From a bacterium Ga0077546 (GTDB taxonomy: Bacteria > Cyanobacteriota > Vampirovibrionia > Obscuribacterales > Obscuribacteraceae), in the NCBI GenBank assembly GCA_001464165.1, contig LNEX01000529.1, forward strand, positions 1 to 21,068: 21,068 nucleotides of DNA, in the 5' to 3' direction. The position numbers were made by a program, and so were the translations under genes. Positions 1 to 7,401 of the stretch are shown piece by piece; the stretch's first letter is position 1; the number at the start of each line of letters is the position of its first letter. The notes under the pieces are model-generated. The model was not told where the DNA came from. It searched no databases and saw only the letters and a program-made list of their open reading frames with translations.

Positions 1-221
1 CCCCAGGCCAGCGGCGACAGCCATTTAGCAACAGGTGCCTCAATCTCGGCTCCCGGAGAATAGAAGAAGGCAACTGGCTGACGCAGCTGATACCAGTGCC
101 GTCCACTGTCGAAAGATATTGCAGCTGCTTGACCGTTAACGAGAGCGACCAGCAAATGTTGGCTATAGAAATCAGCGATGTGAGGTGCTGTAGAAATTGA
201 AAAAGGAGACGAATTAGTCAT
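1..221 (-). CDS. Partial hypothetical protein, paralogue of the protein at 9288-9911
   Basis: This reading frame starts at an ATG at 221 and runs off the left edge without a stop (73 complete codons seen). A GGAG sits 8 bases before the ATG. The protein begins MTNSSPFSISTAPHIADFY and shares STAPHIADFY, ISFDSGR.WY and SPGA.IEAPV with the 207-residue protein at 9288-9911, so the two are clear paralogues. This copy starts about 36 residues later than the other, so it lacks the N-terminal extension. It lies 22 bases after the stop of the next gene upstream (244-837), which suggests one transcript. No catalytic motif, signal peptide or membrane segment is visible. Function unknown; the C-terminal half is outside the window. 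Confidence 0.75.
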   Translation of the reverse strand, partial: MTNSSPFSISTAPHIADFYSQHLLVALVNGQAAAISFDSGRHWYQLRQPVAFFYSPGAEIEAPVAKWLSPLAW

Positions 222-243
222 TTTTACCACTCCAAAAAATTGT

Positions 244-837
244 TCAAATAGAAGTGCATGCCGTAAGTAACTCTTGCGACTTGGCAATGCGCTTCCTTTC
301 TCTGGCACACTTTTCCCGAAGCAATGCCAGTTGCAGTTGGTAAGTTTTTCTCAACGCCGCTTGTTTTTTATGCCTATCTGCTTCAAGCCTGGCAAGCTCG
401 GCAACAAGAACCAAGCGATTGGCCTCGTGTTCCACCGCATTCATCGGTCTGGCAGACCGGGCGCGGATACCTGCTATGGCCACAGCCACCTTGTTAGCAA
501 CTGAGACGATTTGCAATTCACTAGATAGGCTGTCCGAACTGATATACAGAGTAATCATCGTCTCATGAGCGGCCTTGAGTTCTGCGACCAAACCAAGCGG
601 CATGTATTTGCCAACATAGGCACGCCGAACTGAGTCGAGTTCATCCTTGAGTTGCTTGATGATTCGCTCTGCAACCTTCACTAAATGACGCCGCTTGTAG
701 TCCCGCATAAGCTGACGGCAGAAGATCCAGGTGCCAACAGGCGACAGAACGAATATCAAGAACATTGCTACTGAGCTTGGAGTGATCGCTGCGCAAATGG
801 CAATAAGTGAGTGCCATATGTCACTAAAGACTTGCAT
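244..837 (-). CDS. Membrane-anchored helical (coiled-coil-like) hypothetical protein
   Basis: A 197-residue protein with AAGGA just upstream of its ATG. Residues about 10-38 form one strongly hydrophobic stretch (ICAAITPSSVAMFLIFVLSP) that should be a single membrane anchor. The rest is rich in Lys, Arg, Glu, Ala and Leu and looks almost entirely alpha-helical, with coiled-coil character near 50-90 and 130-190. Many basic residues follow the hydrophobic stretch (RDYKRRH), so by the positive-inside rule the helical domain is probably cytoplasmic. I recognise no family. Gaps to its neighbours are short (22 bases downstream, 37 upstream). A scaffold or tether role is possible but is inference only. 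Confidence 0.7.
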   Translation of the reverse strand: MQVFSDIWHSLIAICAAITPSSVAMFLIFVLSPVGTWIFCRQLMRDYKRRHLVKVAERIIKQLKDELDSVRRAYVGKYMPLGLVAELKAAHETMITLYISSDSLSSELQIVSVANKVAVAIAGIRARSARPMNAVEHEANRLVLVAELARLEADRHKKQAALRKTYQLQLALLREKCARERKRIAKSQELLTACTSI

Positions 838-874
838 GATTTTTCCTTAGAAATAGTGGTGAGAAGGAGGCAGC

Positions 875-1246
875 TTAATCGCTCGCCTTGCGAAAGGCGT
901 GCAACGCGAAGTAGAACACTTGCTGAGTGACGACGAAGGCCACCGACACCCATGTAGAGCCTTCGGAAAAGGAATACGGGGCAGGTTTTTCCGGAATTGC
1001 GAGAAAAGCGAAAGAGACGGCAGCGGCCAGGCATGCGCCATAGACCAGCAGGTGAAGCCCCAACGATCCATCGTCAATGTGTTCAATGCGTGGGTGAAGC
1101 AGGGTTGCGGGAGTGAGCATGACCAGCAGCAGAACGGCGGCGATGCTTACGCCGACGTCATACGGCAAAATGTTGAGGCAAGCGAACATGCTGGCGACGC
1201 CGACGATGTACGCAGGAAAAATCAGGTAAACAGGACGTGAGATCAT
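875..1246 (-). CDS. Small four-helix integral membrane protein
   Basis: I chose the ATG at 1246 because AAAGG lies 5 bases before it; the frame stays open to 1309 but no ribosome site supports an earlier start. The 123-residue product has four hydrophobic segments at about residues 5-27, 31-50, 64-86 and 97-117, with almost no soluble sequence between them. The loop HPRIEHIDDGS between helices 2 and 3 carries the few charged residues. It ends in a short basic tail (HAFRKASD). No family is recognised. It sits in the minus-strand cluster between two helical hypothetical proteins. An accessory membrane component is the most that can be said. Confidence 0.7.
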   Translation of the reverse strand: MISRPVYLIFPAYIVGVASMFACLNILPYDVGVSIAAVLLLVMLTPATLLHPRIEHIDDGSLGLHLLVYGACLAAAVSFAFLAIPEKPAPYSFSEGSTWVSVAFVVTQQVFYFALHAFRKASD

Positions 1247-1317
1247 TATGACCTTTCTAGTAGGTTGAAATAGGTGGCAAATTATCAAGCGCGGCGGCCA
1301 ACAAAGCAATATTTAAG

Positions 1318-2022
1318 TTAGTTGCCAGGCAACTGCTCTAAGGCCGGCTCATTGCCAGCGAGATACTGTTGCCAAATTGCCATGCGCTGTTCTCGGCGAG
1401 CTCGAAAGTCTTGCAGCAAAGCGTCTTTCTTAGCTTCGTAAGACAGCCACAATTGCCGCTCCTCGCCTTTCCAAACCGCATACGCTCTCCGCTCTGCTGC
1501 TTTCAATGCCGCTTTGTTTTGCTCGCTGGTAAATTTCCACAGTGCCTTAATTGGTTTGAAAGCGAGCTGAAAAGTCTCTTCAGCTCGGTTGTCAGCGGCA
1601 TCAAAAACCGCACGAATAGCCTCTCTTTCTTTCTCGAAGCGATCCCGCTCTGGTCCAAAGGGAATGGCATCGTGACTAGAGTTCTCCGGCATAGAACAAG
1701 CGGTCGTTGCCACGGCCAGTGCCGCTACTAGTGCCTGATCGCGCTCAACCCTAGCCAGATCAAAGGCACGATGCAAAACATCGCTGTGCGGCTGAGTGGC
1801 ATCATTGTACAGATCGTCAATCTTTCTTTGAGCGCTCTCAAAATAAGCTGTTGCCAGCTTGTTGGCGGCATCTCGCCTGCCCTCAAATTCTCGTTGCCGC
1901 TCACAATATTCGATATCAAGGGCCCGCTTGGCTGCCTCAAAAGTCTCTTGAGCCTTTCTGGCGTCGGCCATGTAAGCTAGCAATTGTTCGCACTGATCAG
2001 CAGGTTTATCTCCATTTTGCAT
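1318..2022 (-). CDS. Highly charged, all-helical hypothetical protein
   Basis: A 234-residue protein preceded by GGAG 10 bases before its ATG. The composition is rich in Ala, Glu, Arg, Lys and Gln, with long stretches free of Gly and Pro, as expected for extended helices or coiled coil (about residues 20-75 and 125-220). A short Pro/Ser-containing break near 108-122 (SMPENSSHDAIPFGP) separates two helical halves. No signal peptide or membrane segment is present, so it is probably cytoplasmic. Aromatic-rich heptads near the C-terminus (AVWKGEERQLWLSYEAKKDALL) are unusual for simple low-complexity sequence and argue that it is a real protein. No family recognised. Confidence 0.7.
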   Translation of the reverse strand: MQNGDKPADQCEQLLAYMADARKAQETFEAAKRALDIEYCERQREFEGRRDAANKLATAYFESAQRKIDDLYNDATQPHSDVLHRAFDLARVERDQALVAALAVATTACSMPENSSHDAIPFGPERDRFEKEREAIRAVFDAADNRAEETFQLAFKPIKALWKFTSEQNKAALKAAERRAYAVWKGEERQLWLSYEAKKDALLQDFRARREQRMAIWQQYLAGNEPALEQLPGN

Positions 2023-2066
2023 GGTATTTGCTCTCCAAGTTTTACAGCTGATGAATTGAAAAAGGC

Positions 2067-2729
2067 TTACTGCGAGTGGCAGCGATGGGCGAGGTGCGAA
2101 AGCATGACTTTGGTGCCACCGAGCTTGTACTGCCTAAGCGCAGAGCAGCCAATCAACGAAAGCGCCTCAACACTGAGGCCTAGAGTCAATTGCCTTAATC
2201 CCTTGAGATTAGACAAAGAGACGATTTTGACATTGCAGTCTATGGTCAATTGGCTCAGCTCCGAACAATCAGCAAACAACAAATTCTCGATATCAGACTC
2301 GCTCGATACGATCACACGGTACAACGTAGAACATCTCGTGAAGTAAGCCTGCTTGATACCAATAGGCAGTCGCACTTCACCAATTGCTGTGCCATGACTG
2401 ACAGCCAAATACGTCAGACCACTAGGCAAATCCAAATCCAGCAGGGAGTTACAACCAGACAGCGACAAAATCTTGACACTACTCGGCAGCAGCAATTTTT
2501 TCAGCCATGCGCAGCCTGCCAAATAAACCTCTTCAACACCCAACGGTATAGCAAGCTGAGATAGCCTCGGGCAGCCGCTGATGTTAACGACCTTAAAGCC
2601 ACTCGGAATATGCAATTCGTCTAAGTCGGCGCAGTCAATCAAGTTAAAGACACTATGGTCTGATCGGGACCGCCGTGCATCAGTGACGTCCCCTGGATTC
2701 CTTGCATTCGTTGTGTATTTTGCATTCAT
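2067..2729 (-). CDS. Leucine-rich-repeat protein (divergent, 20-21-residue units)
   Basis: The start at 2729 (MNAKYTTNARN) avoids overlap with the upstream gene, which ends at 2750; the frame is open to 2786, but that start would overlap. The ribosome site is weak (GAAAG). After a charged N-terminal region of about 30 residues come about eight repeats of 20-21 residues with the pattern L-x-x-L-x-[IL]-P-x-x-[VL]-x-x-[LV]-x-[IL]-x-x-C, for example LAIPLGVEEVYLAGCAWLKK and LLPSSVKILSLSGCNSLLDL. The conserved Cys occupies the place of Asn in classical LRRs. The pattern relates it to the two LRR genes at 8059-9124, but its repeats are far more diverged, so it is an older member. No signal peptide is seen. 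LRR arrays usually bind protein partners; the partner here is unknown. Confidence 0.8.
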   Translation of the reverse strand: MNAKYTTNARNPGDVTDARRSRSDHSVFNLIDCADLDELHIPSGFKVVNISGCPRLSQLAIPLGVEEVYLAGCAWLKKLLLPSSVKILSLSGCNSLLDLDLPSGLTYLAVSHGTAIGEVRLPIGIKQAYFTRCSTLYRVIVSSESDIENLLFADCSELSQLTIDCNVKIVSLSNLKGLRQLTLGLSVEALSLIGCSALRQYKLGGTKVMLSHLAHRCHSQ

Positions 2730-2749
2730 CTTTTGGTCTTTCAAAAAAG

Positions 2750-3067
2750 TTAAGAGAGCTGCGGCTCGCGCTGTTCGGCAAAACACTGCATCAAGAAAAT
2801 GACAGTGCTGTCCATGGGCCTTATGACTGCGCCATTACAAGCCCTGACATGCGAACCATTGCGACGAAAAACTATCGCACCAGCGCGAGCAACCACCTTA
2901 GAGTCGCTAGTAGCCACGACTATCGAACCGTCCTTGGCACAAACTCTCGAACCATCATGAGTATTAACGAATGAGCCTTTGCAGGCAATCACACGCGATC
3001 CAACGTAGGCTTCAACCATCGAGCCACTTTTAGCTGTGAGCTTCTTGCTCACTTTTTCATCGAGCAT
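2750..3067 (-). CDS. Octapeptide-repeat protein, predicted beta-solenoid
   Basis: A 105-residue protein with AAGGGA 7 bases before its ATG. Residues 15-94 are ten back-to-back octapeptides of the form G-[SA]-x-V-x-[AT]-x-x (GSMVEAYV, GSRVIACK, GSFVNTHD, GSRVCAKD, GSIVVATS, DSKVVARA, GAIVFRRN, GSHVRACN, GAVIRPMD, STVIFLMQ). Regular GS turns alternating with a valine-centred strand are what a tightly wound beta-solenoid needs. Similar octapeptides are, from memory, found in some phage and actinobacterial proteins of unknown role. The DNA copies (24-bp period) have diverged, so the array is old and kept at the protein level. It has no signal peptide. It could be a structural or binding spacer. 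Its stop lies 20 bases before the LRR gene start. Confidence 0.75.
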   Translation of the reverse strand: MLDEKVSKKLTAKSGSMVEAYVGSRVIACKGSFVNTHDGSRVCAKDGSIVVATSDSKVVARAGAIVFRRNGSHVRACNGAVIRPMDSTVIFLMQCFAEQREPQLS

Positions 3068-3140
3068 TGCTATTCCCTTGCAAATTTAAAAATCTGTTGA
3101 TCAAATGAATTCTTCTGGCCAAGCCCTTAAGCAAAGGATG

Positions 3141-4073
3141 TCAGCCCTTAGCAGCGTCCGACTTCTTGGAGCCAACCAGGCCTTCCATGATCTGCTGGCG
3201 ATAGTCGGTCATGCCCTGGGGTGTGCTGGGAATGAAGATCGTCGTGGCGCCGGACTTGGCACCAATGTGAGTCATAGTTTCGAGCCACTGATTCATCATC
3301 AGCATGCTCATGATCGAATCTTCCGACGCGCCCGGATAGGCGTTCTTCAGATCGGCCACCGACTGGGTAAGCCCCTTGACGATTTCCAAGCGTTGCAGGG
3401 CAATGCCTTCACCCTTGAGCTTGTCGGCGTCGCGCTGGGCTTCTGCCTGCTTGACGCGCAGCGTCTTCTCGGCTTCACCTTGGGCGCTGGCGGCTTCGCG
3501 ATCGCGCTGAGCAGCGTTGATCTTGTTCATCGCTTCCTTCACCTTTGCGTCCGGGTCGATCTCAGTGACGAGGGCCTTAACGATGGTGTAGCCGAAGTCG
3601 CTCATGTCCTGAGTGAGTTCGCGGTTGACGGCTTCGGCAATGGTGCTCTTGCTGTTAAACACTTCATCCAGATCTTGTGTGGTCACTTGCGAACGCACCA
3701 CATCGAAGACGAAGGTTTCGATCTGAGTTTCTGGCCGAGAGAGCTTGTAGACAGCATCGGCTTCACGTCCGTCGATGACGTGGTATTGCACTGCCACCGC
3801 CACTCGCACGGAGACCTTGTCTTTCGTGATCGTGTCGACGGTGACGACGTGTTGCAGTACTTGCAGGTTGAGCACCTGGCGCACTGTGTCTACGAACGGA
3901 ATCTTGAAATTGAGACCGGCGCGGGCTGTCTTGCTGTACTTGCCAAAGCGTTCGATGATCTTGACCGTCTGGTTGGAGACCTTGAAAAAGGTCATGCGCA
4001 GAATTGCGCCGATGATCACCAGGCCGATGACAATGCTGGCCCAAAAGATAATGGTGCTAATGAGGTTTTCCAT
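3141..4073 (-). CDS. SPFH/Band 7 domain protein, HIR/stomatin-like
   Basis: The start at 4073 (MENLISTIIF) has GAAAG 8 bases upstream; extension to 4088 would need a TTG. The 310-residue product has one membrane segment at about 5-30, then an SPFH domain (about 31-190) with KIIERFGKYSKTARAGLNFK, IPFVD and FVFDVVRSQVTTQDLDEVF, then an Ala/Glu/Gln-rich helix (186-225) and an oligomerisation tail. Motifs such as AMNKINAAQRDREAA place it nearest the HIR branch rather than HflC/K or flotillin. SPFH proteins form membrane-bound rings or microdomains and often regulate proteases or stress responses. It is the most recognisable gene in the left cluster and points to a membrane location for its neighbours. 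Its leader resembles those of 4148-4753 and 4787-5050. Confidence 0.93.
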   Translation of the reverse strand: MENLISTIIFWASIVIGLVIIGAILRMTFFKVSNQTVKIIERFGKYSKTARAGLNFKIPFVDTVRQVLNLQVLQHVVTVDTITKDKVSVRVAVAVQYHVIDGREADAVYKLSRPETQIETFVFDVVRSQVTTQDLDEVFNSKSTIAEAVNRELTQDMSDFGYTIVKALVTEIDPDAKVKEAMNKINAAQRDREAASAQGEAEKTLRVKQAEAQRDADKLKGEGIALQRLEIVKGLTQSVADLKNAYPGASEDSIMSMLMMNQWLETMTHIGAKSGATTIFIPSTPQGMTDYRQQIMEGLVGSKKSDAAKG

Positions 4074-4147
4074 TTTGATTGCTTTCAATAATGATGTTGA
4101 ATTGGGCCCGCTCTAATGAGCAGGCCGGAGGGGGTTACAGCGAGCCC

Positions 4148-4753
4148 TTAAGCAAAGTCACTGGCGAGAAGGCGAATGACGTGGGCTTCAACCGGTGAAA
4201 CAATTGAAGGATTGGCGTCTAATATTGCCAACGCACGCTTGAGAGCCACCGCTGCTACTGCATTATTGCCAGCACCACGCTCACAAAGATAGAGATAGTA
4301 GTAGACATAAATGGCAGAGGCGCCAGCTTGGCTGCCGTTCTCGGTAACAATTTCACAAGCTTTCCCAGCTACTGCTCTTGCTTCGCTTGGCTTGTTCAGG
4401 TGCTCTAGATAGTTCTTGCAGAGCGAAACGTAGATATCGACCAAACCGATGGCATTGGCGCCGTACAACTTCGCATGCAGGGCAAGCTGTTCTTCCCAAT
4501 GAGTCGCGGCCGGCTCGAATTCTCTTCTGTCACAGCAGATTCGTGCAAGAATCCCATGTACTTGCTCAAGAAGGGCGTCCACACTAGGACTGTCTACAGA
4601 TTTTTCATCAGCCAACAGGTCCAGCAGAGCAAGGGCACCGTTGTATTGCATGCGAGCTTCGGCCACAGCTGTCACCCTCTGATATTTTTGCCCGTTGTGC
4701 ACCATGATCTTGGCGTGAGCAAGCAAGCGTTGAAACGAAGAACGTTTGTTCAT
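4148..4753 (-). CDS. All-helical TPR-like hypothetical protein
   Basis: The ATG at 4753 is chosen because AAAGGA lies 6 bases before it. The 201-residue product is wholly helical, with pairs of helices of about 34-40 residues and TPR-like features: ALALLDLLADEKS, ARICCDRREFEPAATHWEEQ, LCKNYLEHLNKPSEARAVAG and AVAAVALKRALAIL. The match to the TPR consensus (W-L-G-Y-A-F-A-P) is loose, so I call it TPR-like rather than TPR. Such proteins normally bind partners. It has no signal peptide and no membrane segment. Its stop falls inside a 15-base sequence that recurs just after the SPFH stop (3122-3136). Confidence 0.75.
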   Translation of the reverse strand: MNKRSSFQRLLAHAKIMVHNGQKYQRVTAVAEARMQYNGALALLDLLADEKSVDSPSVDALLEQVHGILARICCDRREFEPAATHWEEQLALHAKLYGANAIGLVDIYVSLCKNYLEHLNKPSEARAVAGKACEIVTENGSQAGASAIYVYYYLYLCERGAGNNAVAAVALKRALAILDANPSIVSPVEAHVIRLLASDFA

Positions 4754-4786
4754 CTTTGTTCCTTTCAAATTCAAGTTAGTGAAAAA

Positions 4787-5050
4787 TCAACGCATTCTGC
4801 AGCCGGGGACGAGGTCGGTGCGACCACGACTGATGTAGAAAGCGTCTTCGGCAGTCATGGCTTCGTAGTAGTGGCCATTGGGTGCTTTGGTAGCAGAGAA
4901 AAATTTCGGGTCTATGGCAGCCTGGGGAGCTTTAACTTTGTAGGTTCCAGGAACGAGGTCAAGGCGACCACGGCTAATGAAGAAAGCATCTTCGGCAGTT
5001 TCGGCGTTGTAGTACTCGTTGTCGATACGGTTGAGGGCGGGAGAGCTCAT
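4787..5050 (-). CDS. Mini-protein with duplicated TAEDAF-ISRGR-DLVPG motif
   Basis: The ATG at 5050 has AAAGGA 6 bases upstream; the frame is open to 5122, but nothing supports starting there. The 87-residue protein holds two copies of a motif of about 30 residues: YYNAETAEDAFFISRGRLD followed by LVPG (about 13-35), and YYEAMTAEDAFYISRGRTD followed by LVPG (about 61-83). They are joined by a linker rich in Lys, Ala and Pro. The copies share about 80% of residues over the core, while their DNA differs at several third positions, so the motif is under protein-level constraint. I recognise no family. The pattern of aromatic, acidic and Arg residues suggests a small binding module. No membrane segment or signal peptide. 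Confidence 0.7.
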   Translation of the reverse strand: MSSPALNRIDNEYYNAETAEDAFFISRGRLDLVPGTYKVKAPQAAIDPKFFSATKAPNGHYYEAMTAEDAFYISRGRTDLVPGCRMR

Positions 5051-5342
5051 GGTGATTCCTTTCAAAGTAGTGATGACGATGGTGCTGCTAAGGGCTTGTT
5101 TCACACTGACGACACAACCCAAAACACAATAAGTGCTTGAGGATTATGTCGATAGTTCAGAGATGGGGGTGTTCTCTAAAATTCTCTGGTGATGAAACAA
5201 GTCATGAAATAAATGATGAATACCTATTGCTACCTGAGTGCCCCGCTTGACAACAAGTAAATATGGCAGTTTTTAGATTCACGCGAGTTGCTGCGAACCT
5301 TAAGAAAAGGTCTCCGCTGCCATAAAGACGAATGCGCTCAGG
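5051..5342. other. 292-bp gap with a copy of a dispersed repeat
   Basis: No credible gene is seen here. The segment lies upstream of the gene at 4787-5050 and after the stop of the response regulator, so it should hold a leader or promoter for the leftward genes, but no convincing -35/-10 pair was found. Positions 5221-5319 resemble 13058-13154: both contain a TACCTATTG block, then AAATATGGCA, TTTTAG, TCACGC, AGTTGCTGC and a trailing CTG. The shared block could be a relic of a small gene (a frame reading MAVFRFTRVAANLKK) or a control region. I cannot tell which. Confidence 0.5.
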
Positions 5343-6023
5343 TTACTGTTGCCGTATTCTGTAGCCTAGTTTGCTTACTGTTTCAATAATCGAGATGTTG
5401 CCCTCATCTTCATCGTCTAGGGCTTTCCGAATTCTTTTGATTGATGAACGCACTGCGTTGTCTGTAGGATAGCTGTCGCTGGACCAGACCTTATGGATCA
5501 ATGTTTCCGCGCTGCAAGTTTCCTGTCTATTTCGCACTAAAAATTCAAATACTGCGTAGTCAATCGGAAGCAGGCTAACGGCCCGACCATCTTTGATTAC
5601 TTTTCGGTTGATCAGATCAATGCTTATCCGGCCAAAATCTATCATGCTAGCTTCTATTTGCCGAGGGCGACGCAAAATTGCTTGCAACCGGGCTGATAAT
5701 TCTCTGGCACTAAAAGGCTTGGTTAAATAGTCGTCCGCTCCGCAGTCAAAGCCCGCTACACGGTCGTTGACATGCTCCTTGCCGGTTAGCATAAGCACCG
5801 GTATGGGGCCGCCACTGTCTCTATATCGTCGACAGAGCGTTAAACCATCTAATAGCGGCAAGCCAATGTCGAGGATGACGATGTCGTAGTGACCAGACAT
5901 CAGTCTGTCCAGCCCCGCCTCTCCATTTGAGCAATGATCGATTGTATTCAACTCGGCGCTAAGCCACTTCGAAACACTGCCCGCAAGCTCGAAATCATCT
6001 TCTATAAGTAATATTTTGGCCAT
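5343..6023 (-). CDS. OmpR/PhoB-family response regulator
   Basis: A 226-residue protein of the usual family length. The receiver domain (about 1-115) has all key residues: acidic pocket E8-D9-D10, phospho-acceptor D52 in VILDIGLP, T80 in LMLTGK, and K102 in LTKPF. A winged-helix DNA-binding domain follows (about 125-224), with LLPIDYAVFEFLVRN, DNAVRSSIKRIRKAL and the wing ending VSKLGYRIRQ. It should act as a phosphorylation-controlled transcription factor in the cytoplasm. The start MAKILLIEDD is fixed by the first beta-strand, although no strong Shine-Dalgarno precedes it. No histidine kinase is adjacent; the only kinase in the window is the broken gene at 10801-12554 on the same strand, a candidate former partner (inference). 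Confidence 0.95.
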   Translation of the reverse strand: MAKILLIEDDFELAGSVSKWLSAELNTIDHCSNGEAGLDRLMSGHYDIVILDIGLPLLDGLTLCRRYRDSGGPIPVLMLTGKEHVNDRVAGFDCGADDYLTKPFSARELSARLQAILRRPRQIEASMIDFGRISIDLINRKVIKDGRAVSLLPIDYAVFEFLVRNRQETCSAETLIHKVWSSDSYPTDNAVRSSIKRIRKALDDEDEGNISIIETVSKLGYRIRQQ

Positions 6024-6122
6024 GGTTTTTCTAGCCAGACAAACACAAAACCTAGTTTAGCAGTTTTCGTCTGCCTGTTGGCCATTGCCCCAGGCTCCGC
6101 TGCGGACGAGGCGGGCGACCGG

Positions 6123-6617
6123 TCAGACGCTCAGGGCGTCGGCATCAGCCATGGCAGCCTTGGCGCGGGCCACCAGGTATTCTACCAGCGGCAGCATGAT
6201 GCTGTTGGTCGCCACGATGAAGGGAGCGATGGCACTTTCCTCGACGCCGAACTGGCTAGCGATAGCTTCGGCGATGCCGTCAACGAGCTTGAGCACACCT
6301 TCAAGCAGGGCGTCGGTGTGGAAATCGGCAGGAACTGTGGCCCCTTCGTCGGCCTCCGGTGCGGCGCTCATGATGTAAGCAACCGAATTGGAAACCTGCT
6401 GCAGGAGCGGCTGGGCCACCTTGATCAGAGAGACGGCAACTAAGCGCTGACTCTGGGCAGCGGACGGGCCTATAGCGAGCTTCTCTTCGATTGTGGCGGC
6501 GAGGCTCTCGATGTCGGCGCTGACAGCAGCGACCCGATTGTTCATATCGGCGATGCTGATGGGAGCAATGGTGTCGCCGGCGATGCCAGCGAGCTTACAG
6601 GGCTTGTTTTTGCACAT
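6123..6617 (-). CDS. Ala-rich helical hypothetical protein
   Basis: The start is placed at the ATG at 6617 (MCKNKPCKLAG), with AAGGA about 10 bases upstream; the frame is open to 6704 without a better start. The product is 164 residues, rich in Ala, Ile, Val, Ser and Glu, with long predicted helices at about 24-45, 52-82 and 103-160. Amphipathic stretches such as LLEGVLKLVDGIAEAIASQF suggest helix packing or peripheral membrane contact rather than true membrane spans. A Cys-x5-Cys pair sits at the extreme N-terminus (MCKNKPC). Its leader, ending CTCATCATG, matches the leader of the gene at 9973-10242. No family recognised. Confidence 0.7.
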   Translation of the reverse strand: MCKNKPCKLAGIAGDTIAPISIADMNNRVAAVSADIESLAATIEEKLAIGPSAAQSQRLVAVSLIKVAQPLLQQVSNSVAYIMSAAPEADEGATVPADFHTDALLEGVLKLVDGIAEAIASQFGVEESAIAPFIVATNSIMLPLVEYLVARAKAAMADADALSV

Positions 6618-6725
6618 GATGAGTTTTTCCTTGAATGACTGCTTATTTATGGGTTCGTTTGTTGCGGAAAGAAAGTGAAGGCGAGAGGCACGGAGGCATC
6701 CCACCTTGTGTTAAGCGAGAACGTC

Positions 6726-7259
6726 TTACTCGATGTGGAACTGCTGCATCACGGTGCCAACAGGAACACGGAATTCTTCGCGCACGGTCTCACTGTCGAC
6801 GAGCGCCCAGCGGTAGAACGGCGAAGTTTCGTCGGCTTCGAGAGTCGTAGTGCTCCAAAAACCAGTGTTCTTCAAGTTGGCATCTTCAATTAGGTGCACA
6901 AGGTGATTAGCTGGCAGCCGACCTGGTACCATACTGCCGTCTTCCACGAGCTGCATAAAATTGTAGATGTTGCTATTGCTCATGGCTCCCGAGCCCCAGA
7001 TGAAGGTGCCAGAAGTGCCTTTGGAATTGCGCATAGCCACGAGCTTGATGGGCTTAGAGACCACGTTCTTCATAGGCACCAAGTAGCTGATCAGGTAGAT
7101 CGCGACTAGCAATCCAACGGCAGCGCAGACGCCACCACCGATGATAGCGCCGCAGATAGCATAGCTAACGACAGAGTAGTTGATGCCAGCGAATATGGTG
7201 CCAAGGAGGATGCTACCGATGATGGCGCCGATTAAAGAGCCGAGTGCGACAGTGTACAT
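6726..7259 (-). CDS. Two-TM, glycine-rich membrane protein with soluble C-terminal domain
   Basis: A 177-residue protein with AAGGA 8 bases before its ATG. Residues 5-27 and 33-62 are hydrophobic and Gly-rich (GSLIGAIIGSILLGTIFAG, AICGAIIGGGVCAAVGLLVA), resembling glycine-zipper helices that pack or oligomerise in membranes. A soluble domain of about 110 residues follows, ending in FRVPVGTVMQQFHIE. A decayed tandem copy lies directly upstream at 7402-7986, with the same leader. No known family is recognised. The intact copy keeps the C-terminal domain that the other copy has lost, so this one is presumably the functional gene. Confidence 0.75.
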   Translation of the reverse strand: MYTVALGSLIGAIIGSILLGTIFAGINYSVVSYAICGAIIGGGVCAAVGLLVAIYLISYLVPMKNVVSKPIKLVAMRNSKGTSGTFIWGSGAMSNSNIYNFMQLVEDGSMVPGRLPANHLVHLIEDANLKNTGFWSTTTLEADETSPFYRWALVDSETVREEFRVPVGTVMQQFHIE

Positions 7260-7318
7260 AGTCAGTTTCCTTTTTTAATAAGCGATTTCAAATTGCAAAA
7301 GAATAAGTACCGTTTTGG
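7260..7318 (-). repeat. Leader copy 1 of duplicated membrane-protein gene
   Basis: This 59-bp stretch before the gene at 6726-7259 is about 90% identical to 7987-8045 before the decayed copy. Both contain the ribosome site (AAAGGAAACTGACT before the ATG) and the block CTTATTCTTTTGCAAT. The tandem duplication therefore included the leader as well as the coding sequence. Confidence 0.75.
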
Positions 7319-7401
7319 CAAGCCCAGGCGTTGGCAGGCCATCAACGGTCGCGCATTTGGCTGGGCAGCCAGATTTCGACGGCAAGTTCACCCAGAGAAA
7401 C

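Noticed and set aside
899..1240. Plus-strand open frame opposite the four-TM protein
   Set aside because: The minus strand encodes four clean hydrophobic helices with a good Shine-Dalgarno; the plus frame is charged and lacks start signals.
3105..4091. Plus-strand open frame of 328 codons opposite the SPFH gene
   Set aside because: It is antisense to a clear SPFH family gene with a good start; its composition (His, Leu, Asp-rich) is that of a mirror frame and it has no ribosome site.
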